64,000 bases of DNA, taken from positions 89,712,061 through 89,776,060 of the forward strand of contig NC_065921.1 in assembly GCF_024586455.1 (NCBI RefSeq). Direction: 5' to 3'. Positions 47,429 to 60,700 of this stretch are shown one piece after another. The notes under the pieces were generated by a model. The model was not told the origin of the DNA. It did not search any database and was given only the letters and a program-made list of their open reading frames with translations. The stretch comes from Bactrocera neohumeralis (lineage: Eukaryota > Arthropoda > Insecta > Diptera > Tephritidae). Both the position numbers and the translations under genes were made by a program. Positions within the stretch are counted from its first letter, which is position 1. Each line of letters opens with the position of its first letter.

Positions 47429-49439
47429 ATACAATATAAAATATCGCAATACCCAGTAGGAAAATTTCTATGCTCAAGCATATACATATATACATATATA
47501 TATATATGTATATAATCAGCGCTTTTCCACGGCGAATTTGACATAACATATTTCTGGAGCGATGTAGTGGTAGGATTTATTTTGTCGTGCAAAAGAAAAG
47601 CAAAAATAATATAATTCTGTTTTTTATTAATTAAAAACTCTAACATAAGCTTCAGTCGCCAGGTATACATAATATATATATTATACTATATACTCGTTTT
47701 AAGTCAAGTTAAAAATAGAACTGTATTTTACCTTTCATGTTAGTCCAAATGTGACTAGTTCATAGATAGCCTATATTTGGTCGGCTCTATAGTAGAAAGC
47801 TTCCGGGCATTTTCACATCCTTACATACCTGTGTACGGATTTACGTCCATATGTGCATAGGTGTATTAGTGGCATGTGAGAGATGCTGCAATGGCGAGGC
47901 TTCAATTGCAATTTAAGTGCAGTTTTGTATGCGTGCATTTGTGTGTAACAACCAAACCAAGAGCATCGCATCGTACAGCTGGGAGTTGTGTGGTGTTAAG
48001 TGAAGTGGTTTGCGCAGTGTTGCCCGTTCTGGCTTCAATTAATGCCTTAAAATAATCCGAGATGCATGCCTGCAGCTATATTTGTTTTTGTTTTTATTCT
48101 ATGCAAGCGTGCGTACAAATCATGAACCAACAGCGGATGAAGTGGCATTTTGCCATGCTTCAAGGTGGAGCAGGCCAAGCAGAAACACCAGCAAGTGGAA
48201 ATACAAGCATACACACACACGTGCCACAGTTTGGAATAAGTACATCGCGTTCTAGTTGGTGTAGGATTTGACTGGAGCTCGTGGCGTATTATTATAATGG
48301 CCATGGTTCAACAAGGGGAGTGCGGAGTTCTTACATAAAGCCAGATGATGCACCACTTATTTATGCAATTCAAATTAACGGTAGCAACTGCTGAGCAATG
48401 AAACTGGGCGTTTGTATGACCAATACATTGTTTAACTACAATAGTTACTATAATACATATACATTATATATGAATGTATGTACACATATATTTAGAGTTT
48501 AGAATTCTACACAATGAATACATGAATACATTCTATACTCTAAAATAAATTACAGATAAAGTTATTCCGCTGCATCAGGTAAATTTGGACGATATGAGCC
48601 CATTGCCTGACAAAGTATGTTTTAGGTGTGTCTAGAGTGCGTTAGATCTCTAAAATAAAAATGTTTACAATTTGAACCATTGACCCAGGTGCACATGCAT
48701 ATGTATGTGTGTGATCTCATGTTTGCTTCCTGCTCATTCACGTAGTGTCTTGCTATCGTGCGCCCCGACCCCTCAGTTCGACAATACATTTGCCTTTCAA
48801 GGCATCACACGCTGCTCATCAATTTGTGGCTTTCATCTTTCAACAAATCATTCATATTTATTTCCATTTCATACAGCCTTGCTGTTCTCGAAAGTAGTTC
48901 ATTTACAAACTCTCCAGACTTGCTTCGCTGCAGAAGTTTATGTAACCGTTTGAAGTTTCCATGGGCATGAGGCGTTACAATGTCTGATATATTACATGTG
49001 TCTGTTGTTTTTATTTGCCGTTGTTGTTGGTGTTCTATTTGTGTCTTCTCTTCCAATTCACTGCTGCACCTACCGTGGAGGTTATGGTGCGTCAACATCT
49101 GTACGCGTGTGTGTATAGATTGCATGTTTGTAAATTGTCCATAGGCGCAGCATAATATAGTATAAGATATTGTAAGCCTTATTGAACACATTAGCTATTT
49201 CGTATTTGGCAGTAACTCAGTCTATGTTAAATTTCGCTGATATCCCAATAAATTAAGTCACAGTCTTCCAAATGCAAGGAAACCACTTAAAAGTTTCATT
49301 AAATTTGTTCATATAATATCTAATCTATTCTCTTTTTTAGATATTTTGATTGAATTGGAAAACTTTTGAGAATAAAAAGCATTAAGATTAATGGAATACA
49401 GTTAGCTGTAATAACAAGGGTTCAAAAAAAAATTATTAA
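47429..49439. other. Intergenic DNA with one unassigned minus-strand frame
   Basis: A minus-strand frame at 49191-48805 (128 codons, including HGNFKRLHKLLQRSKSGEFV) has mildly protein-like composition, but no start context, splice signal or family match. The rest is AT-rich with ACATATGTA-type runs and shows nothing else. Confidence 0.35.
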
Positions 49440-51300
49440 AAAGCAAGTAAGAAAAGGCTAAGTTCGGTTGCAACCGAACATTGTATTTTCTTGCAACTTT
49501 TAAGATTCGAGAGAGAGGGGGTCATTGTATTTTGGAGGGCAGCAGACGGGCATTAAAGGCAGCGAAGAGCGAGCTGAGGATCAGATCTGGACTGCCTAAT
49601 GGTCAAAAAGAATTATCAAACAAACATTGGATAATACCAACGAAAACTATTCATTTATGGACAAAATGTTCGAATTTAAAAGTTTTGGACTTGGAATAAA
49701 TAGAAGGATACTCGGAAATCCTCCCACACCCTATTTCAACACCCTCACTTAGGAGAAAGAATCATTTCGACGTTTTTCTCCTCAAAAACCGGCGAAATGG
49801 GGTCACAATTTTAATTTTCTAAATTTCTGGGTAAATTCAAATTTAAAATTTCTTTAATAAAAATATGCTCCATGCGATTCTGCAAATTTCTGCATTTTTA
49901 AATTTTCACTACAACCAGTAGTTTTGGAGTTATAAGCATTTTTGTATTCGGCGGCTGCTTGCTACATGCTCCTGGTCGCCTGGTAGAAATCTGAGATTTG
50001 GACACCAAATTGAACCGCAATTTTTTCTGCAGCGGCGGCGGATGCACTACATTTACATTATTTGCATGGTGGGTATAGCATACTCAACGGGGCGAAATAG
50101 GGAGCACGGATGCGGCCATATGCAATGCCCGGAAACAGGAAAAGGCCTTCGACAGGAAATGGAATAACGGAACCGCACTCCCGGACCGAAATCCCAACCG
50201 GAAACGGACACTCAACCGGAAGTAAAATAACGGTGCCATACTTCCGGTCCGAATACCAAACAGAAAGTGACCGGCCGGAACAAATGTTTTCGGCCGGAAG
50301 TGAAACAACGGTGTCATACTTCCGGTTCAAATACTAAACCGGAAGTATCAAACGAGAAACGGGAGTTGTCGACCGGTAATAGGATAACAATACTATATTT
50401 CCAGGAATCCGGATCAAAACTTCTGGTTCGAATATGCACCTGTTTCCGGTTGAGTTATTGAACCGGAAGTACGGTACCAATGTCACACTTCCGGTCGAGA
50501 AAATCGGTTTTCGATTTAATACTTCCGGTCCGAACACTAGTACCGTTATTCCACTTCCGGTCGAGATCCTATGCCCGCTTCCGTATTCCCAATTTCGCCC
50601 TTTTGTGTATGCATTGTATATGCGCATCCGTGTACCCGATTGGGCCCCTTTACATACGCTATACCCATCATACAAATTTGTAGTGCATCCGCCGCCGCTG
50701 CAGAAAAAATTGCATTCAATTTGGTGCCAAAATCTGACATTTCTACCAGGCGACCAGGAGCATGTAGTTAGCAGCCACCGAATACAAAAATGCTTATAAC
50801 TCCTAAACTACTGGTTGTAGAGAAAATATATAAATGCAGAAATTCGCAGAATCGCATGGAGCATATTTTTATTAAAGAAATTTTAAATTTGAGTTTACCC
50901 AGAAATTAATAAAATTTAAATTGTGTCCTAAATCGCCGGTTTTTAAAGAAATTAGGCATTTTGAATACATTATTTAGTTAAGGAACGCGGTTAAAGCTCT
51001 GTAACGAAAATATTGAGGTTACAAGAAAAAAATTGCTCTCCTCGATTTGCTTCATATCATTTAAAACATTCAAGCAAATCCTTCAATTGGATAGATCAGT
51101 TCTTCATTTGGGAAGCTAAGAATATCTGGAGTAATAATAAAGGCTCGATTTTTTCAGAGTTTTACAGTAAATCTCGTAAGAAACTTCTTTCCAGCATGAA
51201 ATCACCGTCCTTTTTCTCGTCATCCTGTTCATTTATATATCTATCTCGCTTAGTTGAACAAAACTATAATACTCTGTAGCAACTGGTTGCAAGAGTATAA
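49440..51300. mobile_element. Composite transposon-like insertion around a large foldback
   Basis: The left border reads AAGTTCGGTTGCAACCGAAC then TATTTTCTTGCAAC. The right border, read in reverse, has TATACTCTTGCAACCAGTTG and ACAGAGTATTATAGTTTTGT. These are of a kind I recognise from ends of repeats widespread in higher flies. Between them lies a long inverted repeat (49782-50947). No intact transposase is present, so this is non-autonomous. Exact ends and target duplication could not be fixed by eye. Confidence 0.6.
49782..50947. repeat. Long inverted repeat (foldback) with a loop of CCGGAAGT/ACTTCCGG motifs
   Basis: The left arm (about 49782-50130) and right arm (about 50590-50947) are inverse copies of each other over ~350 bp, with high identity. 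Landmarks present in both are AAAAATATGCTCCATGCGAT, GTAGTTT-GGAGTTATAAGC, ATGCTCCTGGTCGCCTGGTA and TTTTTTCTGCAGCGGCGGCG. The ~460-bp centre is a patchwork of direct and inverted short repeats in which CCGGAAGT or its reverse ACTTCCGG occurs at least nine times, often with GGTACC or AACGG nearby. A transcript could fold into a very long hairpin. Confidence 0.88.
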
Positions 51301-54300
51301 AAACAGTCTCGTCCATGGATTGGTTTCTTTCATAATACAATTTCGCCCAACTGCTGCCGGCGGTGTTAGTCAAATAACACATCATGCCTGAGACAGACGG
51401 CAAATACAAACACAATGCTCAATTGAAATTCTGTGTGCACCAGGTGCTTGCACTTATTTGGAAGAAGGGTTCACTATGAATTTGCAAGCAAAAAAATAGA
51501 CAAAAACTACAAAAAGTATACTAGATACATATGTATATTCATATACATACTATTCACACATGACGGTGCCTAGTTGTTTTAGCTGCACTAATCCATGTGT
51601 ATAAACACGCTTCGAGTTTGGAGGACAGTATTGAATATTGACCCCTGCAGTCTTTGCTTGCGGACTTTTATAGTTGTACAACAAAAATTGTTGCACAAAA
51701 TGCATTGGCTAAATGAAAAGCAGCAAAAAGTCGTTACTTTTTCGATTGCTGCAATGCAGCCTAATGTGAAAAAATGCATATCTAGTGTGTAGTTATGTAT
51801 GTGTTTGGGCAGCAGTTCGCACATGAACATTCGTGATATGTTTGAGAGAAAAGGAACAACTCTCTGTGTGTTTAGTTTTGATGGGATTTGTCTTGCAACA
51901 ATGAATGGTTGTTCTCCTCACTCATTTTGCATATTTTACCTCGATTGATACCATCTGTGTTCACTGAAACCAAATTATTATTTTTTTAAATTTAAATTTC
52001 AACTAATAATTTTATTTGTATTTTAGAGGCGCCTATTTATAATAATAATTCATTGGGCATCTCAGTAGTGCGCTGAGTCGCCGAGAAAAAAATATCAAAC
52101 CTATTTTTGCTTCAAATTCATACTCGACACATTTATTGCATGCTTATTTATAAATTTGTACAGGCCTATAGGCTGTATTATCACTTAATAAGGACATGCA
52201 CGTTTACACGCAATCACACAACAACGGCGAACAAGCTCTCCAGAAACTATGTCGAACAAGCAAAAACAAAGAATGCTCAGTTTACACGGTGGCCTGTTAT
52301 GTTCTCATTGTCTATTCATTATCAGCAACATTGACACAAGCATGTTCAGCATTTACTCATGACAAATGAGTGAATAAATATGGTTCATTTATTTCCTCTT
52401 CATATTTTCCTGTCTGCTTAATGAGCTTCTCTCTTGCGTAGGGTGGTGTATACGAGGATTCTCACTTCACTAGGATGCGTCAATATTAAAGTGACTGCGA
52501 AAGTTCACGCTTGCTACACACTCGTGCCGTTTTACTATTCTAACCCAATGTTGCGCATACGCTCCGTAGTTCGCCTCTTGAGGCTGCGTATGCACCATAT
52601 GCTTCATTCCGGAAACGGATACGGAAATGAAGCATGAGCTTCATCAATTAACCCGAAAACTTCATCATACTTGTCGGCTCTTGAATTGGTACACTTAAGT
52701 ATATACACATGTATACATATACATTGTCCGTATACTTGTTTGTATGTTTGACAGAACATTTACAGACGTGTGCGAAAGCAAGCGCAGAGTTAACAACAAG
52801 AACACATATATTTTCACATACTTGTAAAAATCCAGTACGAATATGTGTGTGTTTGTTTGTGCACAATTAGTGTTCTTATGCGATGCGCTGGCGCTAATTT
52901 GTTTGCTCGACTTTCATTCATTCAGATTTATTTGTAATATTTGCGCAAAAGTTTGAGCATCTCGGCTGCTCCATTAAGCATGGGAAGTAAGTTTGAAAAG
53001 TGTTTACAAACATACATACACGCATTGTAATTGGCATATTATATGGACGAACGCTAAGAGAGGACAATTTAAGACAAACAAGGATTGTTTTCATCTCTAT
53101 TGCATATTTTATTAGTTATTAGTTACATAAATGTATTTTTTATAAAAAAAAATATTGTTTTCCAAACATGAAAAGCTTAAATTGCACTTAGAACTAATAT
53201 ACTATACATACATACTACATATACATACTTATGTATGGTAAGCTACTATATATTTAATTTATAGATTTTCATTGAAATTTCAATGAAAAATTGAAAAGAA
53301 CTTAATAATTTTCAATAATTTTAAACTTAACCATACTATTATGACTATTTATCATGGAAGAAACCAACATACAAAAGTAATAAGAATATACAACTCTTAT
53401 AAAGCTACATTAGAAACCATTCAAGAAGTATATATTGCAAATTTAAGTCGATGTTAATAATTTAATCAGTTTTGTGGAAAGCATATGGACACTGAGGATT
53501 ATTATTTAGCAAAAGGCTGGTAGCGGTTTCGTGTTTTTGATGCTTTTCGAAGAGTTTCGAATGTTAAATAAATCATTACATCCTTTTAATACTTATAATA
53601 CATATGTATATGTATACACTCATATCTTATGGCATTTTGTTAAGTATTTGTACATATGATGTACGGATGTATGAAGATAAATACTATGTGGTAACCATTT
53701 TTCTAAATCTTGATGTACAAGAGATTGGGCGATTTTTTTTTTTAGTTTATATGTAAATGCTTCACTGGTTATATGCGGATGTACTCTGCTTATATGAATT
53801 TAATATCGCTTCTACATAAATAAATAATCGTTGTGAATATTATATGTGTACATATGTATGTTGTATGTACAGTGAAATTTCTATGACTTATGATTGTATG
53901 CTTATTAAAATGGCTAGTAACTTATTAATATAAAGCCCTAAGATATGATTAAACTTATTGCATGTTAACCTAAATTATTCGTTGCTGATTTCTGAATCAA
54001 GTTCATACATATGGACATTGAAACAAGACTACAAGTGCATTTGCACTGCAAAAATTGTACAAAATAAATAAATATGAGCTCAAAGTACGCATGCCATATA
54101 ATACATTTTGAAGAAGATGTCATTACCCACCTTATACCTACACACATATAAAACATGTACATATGTAAACATGTTAATTATTCTAAGGAAAACTTAATTG
54201 GAAGTTTCGGTTTGTAGCTGCTCCTAGTTTTCAATACATTGCAAATAATTTCACAAATATCTTATATGGTAAGTGGATGTGTATGTACATATGTTTGTTG

Positions 54301-54754
54301 TAAATGTTGTAATTAAAATACTACTTTTTCATTATTTCTGGCTATAAATATATGCATGTCCAATACTTTTGTACAACCAAATCGATTATTAGTTAAATCT
54401 AGTAAATGCATTTATCTGTACTCTTCCAGTTGTTTCATAAATATTGTGGAGCTGATTGGCGGGTAATTTCTAAGAAACTTTAGGCGGCAATAAACCAGTA
54501 CTCTTTATCGATGTGTTTAACACATTTTCCACAACTGCTCAGTCAAAGTCCACATACACTTACATAATCAAACCATTTAGAATTCTGGAAACTACTTAGC
54601 CGATAATTATTGGAATCAAATTTTTTAGACTTAACACTAAAATCCCTCGAAATTAATCTATGCAGCTAATTAAATAAATATATATATGTATATATGTATA
54701 TGTTACTTACACGTAAAATCATATTTTAAGTAGAAGTAATATTATGTATGAAAA
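51301..54754. other. Intergenic DNA downstream of otk
   Basis: 3.4 kb of AT-rich DNA. A near-perfect hairpin (ATGCTTCATT...AATGAAGCAT) lies at 52599-52635. Many palindromic ACATATGTA-type runs are present. No gene, RNA or transposon end could be supported; the last few hundred bases probably belong to the otk 3' UTR. Confidence 0.4.
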
Positions 54755-57700
54755 TTATTTATCACCGTTTTGCATTGCTTTACTGAGCGCTGAGCACAGT
54801 TGGCTAAATGAGGGTCGTTCCTTAGGGTTAGAGTTCCAGCAGGTAACCTATAAAAGAAAGGAAACGTGCAAAAACTGTTAAATTTGTATTCAAATGCATT
54901 CAGCAACGTCCTCAAAACAAAAAAAAATGTTCTTAGTAAATTAATTACGAATAAATATTTAATTATTTTAAGTTTGTTATATGTATCATGAATGTTATTC
55001 TCACCAAAATATCCTTGAGACTGTCCGGTGTACCACTTGCACATGCCCAATCTAAATTACCCGATTGGCTGCGTTGTATGACTTCTTCGTTGCTCAGCTC
55101 TTCGAAAGGTACTTTCGTGGCCTGGCTGAATAATTCCCAAACAACGACACCGAATGCAAAGATATCACTCTTAGTTGTGAAATCATCCTCTTGAATGCAT
55201 TCGGGTGCTAACCAACGAATGGGTAGAAGAGTGTTGCGATGCTTGAAGTACTCGCGGCTGTATTTATCCTTCGATAGGGCGGGATATGATACTTTTACAA
55301 TGAAATCACTAGAGATGACACAGTTACGGGTCGCCAAATCCCTTACAAAATGAAACACGATGATAATGGTAAATTGAAATGTGCTATAATGAAACTTCTA
55401 CAAGGTCATGTGATTGCAAAATGCTTACTTGTGTATGAATCGAGCCCGATAAATGGCATCCATACCGCGTGCAATTTGGTATGCTACCGCCAAAATTTGT
55501 CCGGTCTGCAATGGCGGAGGAGATTGAGCAGAATTATTTGAAGTATTCACTTTCCCGGCAGTGGCTAGAAGAAACTGCTTCAGATCACCCTATTTATAGT
55601 AAAAATTGTATAAGTCATTAAATGATATTCACTGGTATAATTTTCATATTGCACGCACCCAATCGGTGTATTCTAAAACCATATAATGAGGATCTTTTTC
55701 ACGACATAAGCCAAATAATCGGACCACACCTTTATGTGAAATAGCACGAAACATATCGATTTGCCTTTTAAACTCCTGACAAATATTTTCATCCTTAAAC
55801 TTATTCAAAGCCTTCACTAACACTAATTTGTATTCATCTGTTGTTGTAGAAGTTGTATCACCATCGGCACTTCCTGTTTCCTGCTCTTCTCGTATCTCTT
55901 CGATGTCGTCCATTGACGTTTTCGAGCGTCGTTTTTCGATTGAAGTGATTGCACAATTATTATCGCTGGCATTGTGTCTTTCCGATTCGTTATCTTTTTC
56001 ATCTACTTGGCGAATAACCGACGCTTTCACCTTTCCCACAAAAACATCACCGAACTCTCCGCGACCTATTTGTATCAACTCAGAGATACCAGAACGTGGC
56101 AGGGAAAGCTGATCCAAGGCGTGCGAACGTTTTGAGCCTTTGGAGTGGTTACTGCAAGCAGTGTCATCGGATTTCGCTGCTTCATTGCCGCTGCCACGCG
56201 GGTTGTTGTTACCATTTACTTTGCGTACTTTTCCCGAAGAAGCGTGATCTGGCAGGCATGGCTCGTTTTCGGGTAATTTGCCCATCTCACCGGACTCTGG
56301 GTTATCTTTATTCGCTTCATTAAGGCGTGCTTTACGCGCTTGACGACGGAAGCGACACCAAATCATTAAACCAACAACCAAAATTATGTAAGCAAAAGCT
56401 ACTGACATTGTGATGAGAACAGCTCGTGTAATTAGAAAGCCATCACCGGATTCTTCCGATGTTGCATCAGAAGCTGCAAACGTTAAAGGAAACTGTAAGC
56501 AAATATTTCGCTTTTAAGAAACCCCCAGCCCCAACCAGTTCTTGTTTTATTATTTTTAAATTCAATGGAAAATGGTTAAAATTAACTTTACTCACATTTC
56601 ACAACGAATCGCACTTCTTCGCGCTTCAGTCCAGCACTATTACCTATCGTACATCCATAACGACCCTCATCGTCCGGCTGTACGTCACGTATTTCGAGCG
56701 TGCCATTCTCCAGGAAACGAAAGCGATTCTTGTCCGTATTATTCACGCTTAAATACTTCAAGTCCTTATCCCATTTTATTGTTGGTTTGGGATCGCCAAT
56801 TGCCTGACAGTGCATGACCGCCACCCCCATTTCACCAGTTTCGATAGGACCTTCGGGAGCAACGGAGAATCGTGGTGCCACTACTACATTAACGGTAACA
56901 GTGGCATTGATATGACCTTGCGAATTGCTCGCCACACAGGTGTAGTTGCCGCGGAGCTCAGCACTGACGTTCTTGAATATTAAGGTACCGTTGATGTCAT
57001 CGATTGCCTCGGGCAATTGAGCACCAGGTTCCTACACGGAAATTGATGAATGCAATATAAATAAAAATATTATATTTTACTCATTACTAATTAAAATATA
57101 TTACTAAGTTTGTACGGAAATTTCAACCACATGCATCCCATATGTGCACACATAATAATCCATTAAGGATTAAAAAAATATTATGTTTCCACAAAAAACT
57201 ACAACTAGAATGAATAGTAAATCCTTTGAAGTTTGTGGATATGTACATATTAAAGCAAAAAAGCTGTGTTTTCAAATTTTTTCAGGCATCAGAAACAATT
57301 GTCGGTTGTTCGTTTGAAGCATGCCCTTGAGCTCGTCAGCTTTGTGGTATCTGCATATAAATACTATGTGTGTTCGACACGTTGGCGTGTGTTTTAAAAT
57401 AGTGTAACTATTGGACCACCGCAGGTAATCATACGTCTATGAATGTACTTTTGTGCATAAAAGTGGACGCTGAGGCAATAGTCCAAACTAATTCGCCCAG
57501 CTATCGAGATTTTTTTTGTGTTTGTATTGGCTGCAAGTTTGGGTAGCCGCAGTTTCATTTTCCAAAGTGATTCTATCACTTTGTGCTGCAGTCAACCTGA
57601 AACTAATGCAGGGAGCTCAAACCTATCTATTAAAGGCATTTTAAAACAGGACCATAGGGACGATTTGGATTTGTGTAGCCATAAACGAAAGTTAGGACTA

Positions 57701-59134
57701 ATGCAAGTCAATATCAGTACAGCTAATTTCTAATAGATATTCAATTCCAGCTTCTTTAAAGGCAGTCTTGCAGTATTTGACGATTAAATTCAGAAATTTA
57801 TTAAAACTGTATACAACCATAAGGTTTTCAAGTTTAGCAATATGTTTACAGTTTTTTATATGATATTTTTTTTTCTCTTTGTCAAAAAACAACAGCCAAG
57901 AAACTCAGTGAGGCATGCTGAAGTTGTCTCTATTCTCATGCCTATTTCATCGTTTATTGTGCCTTTGTTTGAAAAGTGAACAGAAGCATTCACCAAGTTT
58001 TACTTAAAGTAGACAATGGTAAGTGAAAAAGCCGTTGAGCTTTTGTGGCACTGCCATGTTGTTTGAACATTTAATATTTCATCTTTTCGTTGTCTCCAGC
58101 TTGTGCTGAATATTCGTATTATAATGACCATCATCAGCAGCAGCATATAAGCTCTTTAACATTTGTAGTATTGTGTATTTAATGCCACTTTACTTGTGGC
58201 ATGCAACTTCTACTCACCCGTATCCATTTGACATTGGGCGATGGAGTTCCTTGCGCCTTGCAATGCACCTTCCCAACACTACCCAGTTCTAAGTTTTTTG
58301 ACGTCGGTTGCGGCATGAACTTTAACTGTTCGATGACTTGTAGCTCGGCAGGTTCCGAAGTAATGGGGCGAAGACCGTCCACGTAGATTTGACAAACATA
58401 TTGCCCGGCATCGCTTGCAAACACATTGCTGAACAGCAATGAGCCATTAGATCGGCTGAGCACTATGCGAGTATCTTCTCGTGGTGCCAATTCCTTGCCG
58501 GTTTCAGTGGGTGCAGACATGGATGAGGTAGCAGATGCACCGAGTTCCACCATACGAAATATTTTACCGTCCTTTCGCCACCGTAACTGCACTTGATGAT
58601 ATTTTTCCGGTACTGAATGTAGGCAAATCATTTCTGTAGGCTCATTCTCTTTGACTTGCTTGCTGACTGGTCCCTTTGTGATGGTAACATCTGTAGCGGC
58701 TGGTAATTTGTCTTCGCTTGTCTGATCACCGCGCTTGCCACGGCAAAGAAATATCTGTTTCATAGCGTTTATGGGCAATTTTTGATTTTTCTTGAGTCGC
58801 GGAATGCAGCTGGAAGACGTAAAGCTGGCGCTGTCGCGTTCAAACGAACCACTTTTGTTGTTCGACCATTTTAATACGTAGCCTTTCTTACTCATCGCAC
58901 GCCCAGCTGCATTAGAGGCTATACAGCGATAGAGTCCGCTATCTGCGGCACTGGGTTGGCGTATAATAAGTCGATTTTGTTGCAGTTCAATATTTTTGAG
59001 TGTACTCAATTTTTCACTGTTGCGGAACCATTCGATTTCGAGCATTCCGTCGCCAGAAGAGCCCTCCACATGGCACTTGAGAGTGACTTCATTGTGATTG
59101 CTGCTTGACAATTGCACAGAAGCCGCCTGAATCC
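54755..59134 (-). CDS. otk: Off-track / PTK7-type receptor pseudokinase (3' part of gene)
   Basis: Wnt co-receptor of the PTK7 family acting at the plasma membrane in planar polarity and axon guidance. Six exons in the window: 59134-58218, 57031-56596, 56473-55659, 55589-55429, 55341-55005 and 54847-54755, giving 918 residues without the N-terminus. At least four Ig-like domains are visible (CysX..Trp..YxC patterns such as SGLYRCIASNAAG, GNYTCVASNSQG, GRYGCTIGNSAG). A transmembrane helix follows (AFAYIILVVGLMIWCRF), then an acidic Asn/Ser-rich juxtamembrane region and a kinase-like domain (IGRGEFGDVF, HKDLATRN, WLAPE, FGVVVWELFSQA). HRD reads HKD and the DFG motif is replaced within KVSYPALSKD, the known hallmark of this pseudokinase. 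The exon ending at 59134 begins in mid-codon, so the signal peptide exon is further upstream and not recognised in the window. Confidence 0.93.
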
Positions 59135-60005
59135 CTGCAAATTGGCGAAATAAGATATTAAAGAGAGGTAAAACGGAGTATTGGCAACTGAAGTGGCTTA
59201 CAAATTAAGGTGGTGAACGAATTTTTTTAAGTATGAGTATAAAACCTTTGATTGATTGGCTGCTACTTAGCTTGGAGTGTATAGCGAAAGTAGTGTAATC
59301 TATTTGAATATACGAATACATAGCGCTAATAGAAATTATAATCATTTATTTCCTCCTGCTACATTGAAATTGAACTCACACGTATAATTTATTTAGCAAC
59401 CAAATTTAAAAATGCTTCTGCATAGATAAAAGATAATTCAGGTAGGTAATGCCAATCAACATACCAATATTAACTGTCGGCTGCCATTCCTTTACTTAGA
59501 TAGTTAGTTTTTGGTTTACGACAAACATTTCCAGCACTACGTACATACTATATACATATGTTGGTGCTCTGTTCTAGTCTTCTTTGCTACCTAACCCTGA
59601 CGTGCCAGCGATCGTATACTGAGTAAACAAATAGGTTAAGTTTATCAATCAATTATACCTTGATGCAGCGATTGTAATTAACATGTTTGCTTTATTTTTA
59701 GCCTTACAAAAAATTTGTTTATAGTACGTTGTTTGGAAATGCAGTGCGAGAAATATTTCACTTTGATTGTTCGAAGGTAAATGAAGGTGTTAAAAGACGG
59801 AAATAAATTTAACGCGAAGTGATTACATTGCTGCACCTTTGACGATGCAAGGAGCGATGTGAGTTCAATTGCCTTTCAACTAGACGAATACAAATGAAAG
59901 TAAATACATGTGTAATATATACATACATGTAAATTTGCAATCAACCATCTATATCACACACATATAAACACATATGTAGATACTACGAAACTCGTTTTAG
60001 TAATA

Positions 60006-60454
60006 CAGTGAAATTCGTCATAACCGAACACCCACCATCCCAGTGTGTTTGTCCGGCTAGTTCCCTTAGTCTATATGTGAGGGCGTGGCAAAACATTATT
60101 TAAAATGTATTCTTAGAGTTAGAAGCTGCAACTCAGAACTATATTTCTATTTATCTAATAAATGCGAGCAAATCTGTCGATTAATAAATTTCAGCCAGGA
60201 GTGAATGAATGACAATTTTCCTATTAGTTTCCGTTGAGCCAGCGCGAACCAGACAATTTGTTTGCTGTGCTCATTTTACGTCTTAATCTTTAAAAAAATG
60301 TCTTAGAACACAAAATATTAATAAGAACTTATAAAAGTGGGATCTATGAATTACTTGACAAATTTTATGAAAACTTGTCCGTTTATCAAAGATAATTTGA
60401 ACGAAATATTACCAAAATAGTGTTCGAAAACGTTGTGTTCATGAAATTTTCCAG
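60006..60454. mobile_element. Possible pogo/Tigger-like MITE
   Basis: A left end TA-CAGTGAAATTCGTCATAAC, followed by CGAACACC, resembles Tigger/pogo terminal repeats (CAGTGAAAnnTC...GGACACC). A degraded candidate right end, GTGTTCATGAAATTTTCCAG, lies at about 60435-60454. The body is non-coding. The right end matches poorly, so borders are uncertain. Confidence 0.3.
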
Positions 60455-60478
60455 TTATGGGAGACTATGAAGACTGTT

Positions 60479-60700
60479 TCTTCTTCTTTACTGGCGTCGA
60501 AACCGCTTACGCGGTCATAGCCGAGTCCTTGGACCAAGTATCCTCTGAATAGCCAAAAAACATCCGTTTGAAGGCGAGCTAAAGTGAGAAGGCGAAACAT
60601 CCTCTGGATTTGGGACCCGCCACGTAAAAAGCGCCCCCAATGAAAATGTTTAAACAGCCTCGGATGAGAGACCCCCTTTTGTTGAAGACTATGGCAAACG
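60479..60700. mobile_element. Fragment of a dispersed fly repeat
   Basis: TTTACTGGCGTCGAAACCGC then TTACGCGGTCATAGCCGAGT, and further on GGATTTGGGACCCGCCACGT followed by AAAAAGCGCCCCCAATGAAA, are strings I recall as recurrent in tephritid genomic sequence. They are far richer in GC than the flanks and encode nothing intact. Probably the decayed end of a retroelement. The identification rests on memory only. Confidence 0.4.

Noticed and set aside
50058..50799. Several overlapping frames of 60-120 codons on both strands
   Set aside because: They are artefacts of the low-stop GC-rich foldback repeats and have no coding signature.
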